Below the pieces are notes generated by a model. That model had not been told where the DNA came from and did not search any database. It saw only the letters and a list, made by a program, of their open reading frames with translations. The position numbers and the translations under genes are program-made. A stretch of DNA of 64,000 nt from Acidobacteriota bacterium (GTDB taxonomy: Bacteria > Acidobacteriota > Terriglobia > UBA7540), in the NCBI GenBank assembly GCA_021838785.1, contig JAKCCV010000003.1, forward strand, positions 164,371-228,370, written 5' to 3'. How positions within the stretch are numbered: position 1 is the first letter of the stretch; each line of letters begins with the position of its first letter. This document shows, in pieces, positions 62,018-64,000 of the stretch.

Positions 62018-62063
62018 CGGCGCCGGTCGGAGATCGGCGGTTTCCGCCGCTCCCACGGCGCCG
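62018..62063. repeat. palindromic intergenic element
   Basis: Two copies of the self-complementary CGGCGCCG (62018-62025 and 62056-62063) flank a small hairpin, CGGCGG-TTT-CCGCCG (62035-62049). It lies in the 397-base gap 61802-62198, which otherwise holds only the tRNA promoter. Such compact GC-rich palindromes look like a dispersed repeat family, but only one copy of this form was noticed here. Confidence 0.5.
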
Positions 62064-62158
62064 TTCAAAAAACAGCGTCACGATGGGTTGCCAACGTTTG
62101 TCCTTCGATTCCCAAATTAGGAGTCGAAGTGAATTTGATTGTGCAAGAGGACAATCGC

Positions 62159-62187
62159 TTGACCGACCTCGTGGCGGGTTGTAAACT
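62159..62187 (+). promoter_or_regulatory. sigma-70 promoter of tRNA-Arg
   Basis: TTGACC (62159-62164) and TAAACT (62182-62187) with a 17-base spacer, 11 bases before the tRNA. Confidence 0.7.
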
Positions 62188-62198
62188 TCCAGTCAAGT

Positions 62199-62275
62199 GC
62201 GCCTGTAGCTCAGATGGATAGAGCGGTTGCCTCCGGAGCAACAGGTCGGGGGTTCGAATCCCTCCAGGCGTACCA
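62199..62275 (+). tRNA. tRNA-Arg (anticodon CCG)
   Basis: 77 bases. GCGCCTG pairs with CAGGCGT (one G-U at the end). The D-arm is GCTC/GAGC. Anticodon stem GTTGC/GCAAC holds loop CTCCGGA, so the anticodon is CCG, reading CGG. T-loop GGTTCGAATC and an encoded CCA are present. The integrase gene ends 17 bases further on, so the 3' part of the tRNA is the probable attachment site. Confidence 0.96.
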
Positions 62276-62292
62276 ACCTAAGCCCCGTTGGT

Positions 62293-63558
62293 TCACTGAA
62301 TTAGCGTACTTCCCTTCACGAACACTTTCCCTTTTTGGGGAACATTAGGGAACAACAAGCTCGCCAAGTTTTCAATGGCTTGGCGTTTGACGTCTTCGAG
62401 TGGGTGCGTGTAGATCATCGTCGTCTCGGGACTCGCGTGCCCAAGGAGTGATTGCAGCACGGGCAGTGGGACTCCGGCGTTTCCGTTGAACGTGCTGAAC
62501 GTATGCCGGAGTGAGTGCCACCCGAACCGCTCGATCCCGAGGCGCGTGCAGGCCGGCCAAACCTGCTGCCGCAGGAGGTTACGATCCCGAAGCGGCGTTC
62601 CTACAGCGCTTGGAAAGAGCCAGTCCGATTTGCCCTTCCGCTTCCTGAGCCAGGCATTAAGGACAGGAATTAGAGGGGCAGCGAGTGGGACTTGGCGCTC
62701 GCTCCCCGGGGTTTTGGGGCTACTCACTCGTCCGCAATAAACATCGCGGCGAATGGAGACGCGGGCCTGCGCGAAGTCCACGTCTTGAAGCTGAAGTCCC
62801 AAGAGCTCTCCGATACGAAGCCCTGTCAACGTGCCCATGAGAAAAATCGTGCGGGCCGGCTCATGAAGAACCTGAGCCAGTTCGGTAATCTCATCGACAG
62901 TTAACAGGCGTGCCTTGCGGCGACGTTCCATCGACGGAAGCTCAATACCCTGGGCAGGATTCATCTGTACCCATTCCCAGCGTTTTGCTGTGCCAAAGAT
63001 CTTGCTCAGCAAACTGCGGAAATGAGCGAGAGTTTGTGGAGAATACCCTTGCCGCTGTTTCTGGCCGATGAGCTGCTGGATATGGAGAGGCCCAACATCG
63101 CAAAGCTTCTGCTGCCCCAATGCAGGCAGGAGATGTTTGGCCATGAGGATTCGATAGAGGCGGCAAGTGGTGTACTTTAAGGTGGGAAGAATTTCCGGAT
63201 CGAAGTACTTCTCCCAAAATTCCGAAAGCGTTAACGCTGCCTGCGGACGACGGGTATAATCGTTGATTTTGCGCGTGTAGGTATCTGCCAGTTTCTCGGC
63301 CTCCCGCCTGGTGCGAAGACAACCGAGAACCACCGACCGATGCACCCGCGAAGCGCTGCCATCCGGATTGAAAAGGTCTTCCCTGTAGCGGAGCAGCCAG
63401 TTCTTACCTTTCTTGAATAAACAGCCTTTCTGATATCGCCGTCGAGTTATACGAGAGATCTCCTTTCTCTCGTTGGCTCGCTCGCCTTGTGTTCGGTCGG
63501 CGATTAGTTTAACCGCTCGGTCAGGCACGGCGCAATGTCTCCAGGTGGGCTTGGACAT
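62293..63558 (-). CDS. tyrosine recombinase/phage-type integrase
   Basis: About 421 residues. An N-terminal Arg/Lys-rich region with a short arm-binding-like domain (FKKGKNWLLRYREDLF) leads to a SAM-like core-binding domain (about 110-205). The catalytic domain has Arg in GTLTGLRIGELLGL, His-x-x-Arg in WHSLRHTFSTF, His in LLGHASPET and the nucleophile Tyr in TMIYTHPL. It would insert and excise the element at tRNA-Arg. The ATG at 63558 overlaps the HTH gene by 38 bases; a later start is possible. Confidence 0.93.
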   Translation of the reverse strand: MSKPTWRHCAVPDRAVKLIADRTQGERANERKEISRITRRRYQKGCLFKKGKNWLLRYREDLFNPDGSASRVHRSVVLGCLRTRREAEKLADTYTRKINDYTRRPQAALTLSEFWEKYFDPEILPTLKYTTCRLYRILMAKHLLPALGQQKLCDVGPLHIQQLIGQKQRQGYSPQTLAHFRSLLSKIFGTAKRWEWVQMNPAQGIELPSMERRRKARLLTVDEITELAQVLHEPARTIFLMGTLTGLRIGELLGLQLQDVDFAQARVSIRRDVYCGRVSSPKTPGSERQVPLAAPLIPVLNAWLRKRKGKSDWLFPSAVGTPLRDRNLLRQQVWPACTRLGIERFGWHSLRHTFSTFNGNAGVPLPVLQSLLGHASPETTMIYTHPLEDVKRQAIENLASLLFPNVPQKGKVFVKGSTLIQ

Positions 63559-63769
63559 CCCTCAGACGGAATCGCACGTACTTTCCCATCTTGAGGTGTG
63601 GAAGGCGATTGATGCCTCGCTGTCGGGTTCGCTCGTAAATCCACGTCCGAGGCACGCTTAACAGTTCGGCAACATCCCGAACCGTCAAAAGTCTTTCGGG
63701 TTCAATCCGAAATTCGCCAAGCCGTTTGTCAGAACCGAGGCTGTTTTCAGTCATGAAGGATGTTGGCAT
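63521..63769 (-). CDS. excisionase-like HTH DNA-binding protein
   Basis: About 82 residues. RLLTVRDVAELLSVPRTWIYERTRQ is a MerR/HTH_17-type helix-turn-helix, followed by the wing LPHLKMGKYVRFRLRDVQAHLE. Such proteins bend DNA and control the direction of recombination. The ATG at 63769 has GAGGGTAAG upstream. It overlaps the integrase start, as often seen for xis-int pairs. Confidence 0.85.
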   Translation of the reverse strand: MPTSFMTENSLGSDKRLGEFRIEPERLLTVRDVAELLSVPRTWIYERTRQRGINRLPHLKMGKYVRFRLRDVQAHLETLRRA

Positions 63770-64000
63770 TTTCTTACCCTCGATAATGAAATTCAGCGAT
63801 TCTTGGCAGAATTTGGTCCGCATGCTCAGACCTGGGTGTTGGCCCGGGCTGGGTTCAGTGGAAGATCTCTCCGCAGCGTCGGCACATGAAGGAGCGGTTC
63901 CAGATCTCGCGTCGGCGGGGGAATATGCTGCGGTTGAAGCGCCAGAGGATAGCAATAACCAGGGCGACAAGAGCAGAGAAAACGTAGGCAAAGATCTGGA

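Larger units (their letters stand above)
62276..64000. mobile_element. left end of an integrated element at tRNA-Arg (partial)
   Basis: A tyrosine integrase and an excisionase-like gene lie directly beside the tRNA 3' end, facing it, the standard layout of a genomic island or prophage end. The other end, with its repeat of the tRNA 3' sequence, is beyond the window. No further gene could be called in 63770-64000. Confidence 0.7.

Overview
The window is a GC-rich, gene-dense bacterial chromosome segment of a Gram-negative organism. It encodes heptose and O-antigen enzymes, an outer-membrane barrel protein, multiheme c-type cytochromes, PdxS/PdxT vitamin B6 synthesis and a class A RNase P RNA. 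The mix of secreted GH31 and GH116 glycosidases, Kef-type antiporter, PdxST and porin-cytochrome genes fits Acidobacteriota best. That placement is inference from gene content; no rRNA gene is present.

Layout. 0-7.4 kb: minus-strand envelope and housekeeping genes (antiporter, AsmA-like protein, lepB, rnc, TPR protein). 7.6-14.2 kb: plus-strand genes (PLP homeostasis protein, DUF167, POT transporter, M24 peptidase, two small membrane proteins, amylo-1,6-glucosidase), then the RNase P RNA gene with its own promoter and an extra hairpin. 14.9-24.0 kb: minus-strand glmS, a GH31 glucosidase, and sucB/sucA. 24.3-29.4 kb: a secreted protein, an RmlD-like reductase, an ABC permease, tRNA-Ala(CGC), a zinc-ribbon protein and a C-terminal processing protease.

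29.6-40.6 kb is the most interesting part. It holds a P1B metal ATPase, then a six-gene electron-transfer operon: an MtrA/DmsE-type decaheme cytochrome, an MtrB/PioB-type porin, two monoheme cytochromes, a nine-heme cytochrome fused to a b-type membrane cytochrome (CbcL-like architecture) and a NapC-type inner-membrane cytochrome with three membrane segments (ImcH-like architecture). A radical SAM/SPASM gene follows. A path from quinol through the periplasm and across the outer membrane can be drawn from these genes alone. Three intergenic GTGA-N6-TCACA palindromes (Crp/Fnr type) precede the ATPase, the operon and the radical SAM gene. By eye I found this motif nowhere else in the window.

40.7-47.7 kb encodes cell-surface polysaccharide functions: heptose phosphatase, O-antigen ligase-like protein, heptose-1-P guanylyltransferase, heptose-7-P kinase, a sugar-phosphate transferase and RfaE1. 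47.8-54.0 kb holds an arsenate reductase-like gene without a normal start codon, pdxT, osmC, a DinB protein, and an accessory patch separating pdxT from pdxS. The patch contains two Schlafen-AlbA_2 genes, two complementary hicB fragments, a nucleotidyltransferase pair and a detached second pdxS 3' end. 54.6-61.8 kb encodes a TAT-exported GH116 enzyme, a metallo-beta-lactamase-fold hydrolase, pterin dehydratase, a secreted protein and a medium-chain dehydrogenase. The window ends in an integrated element: tRNA-Arg(CCG) followed at once by a tyrosine integrase and an excisionase-like HTH gene, continuing past the right edge.
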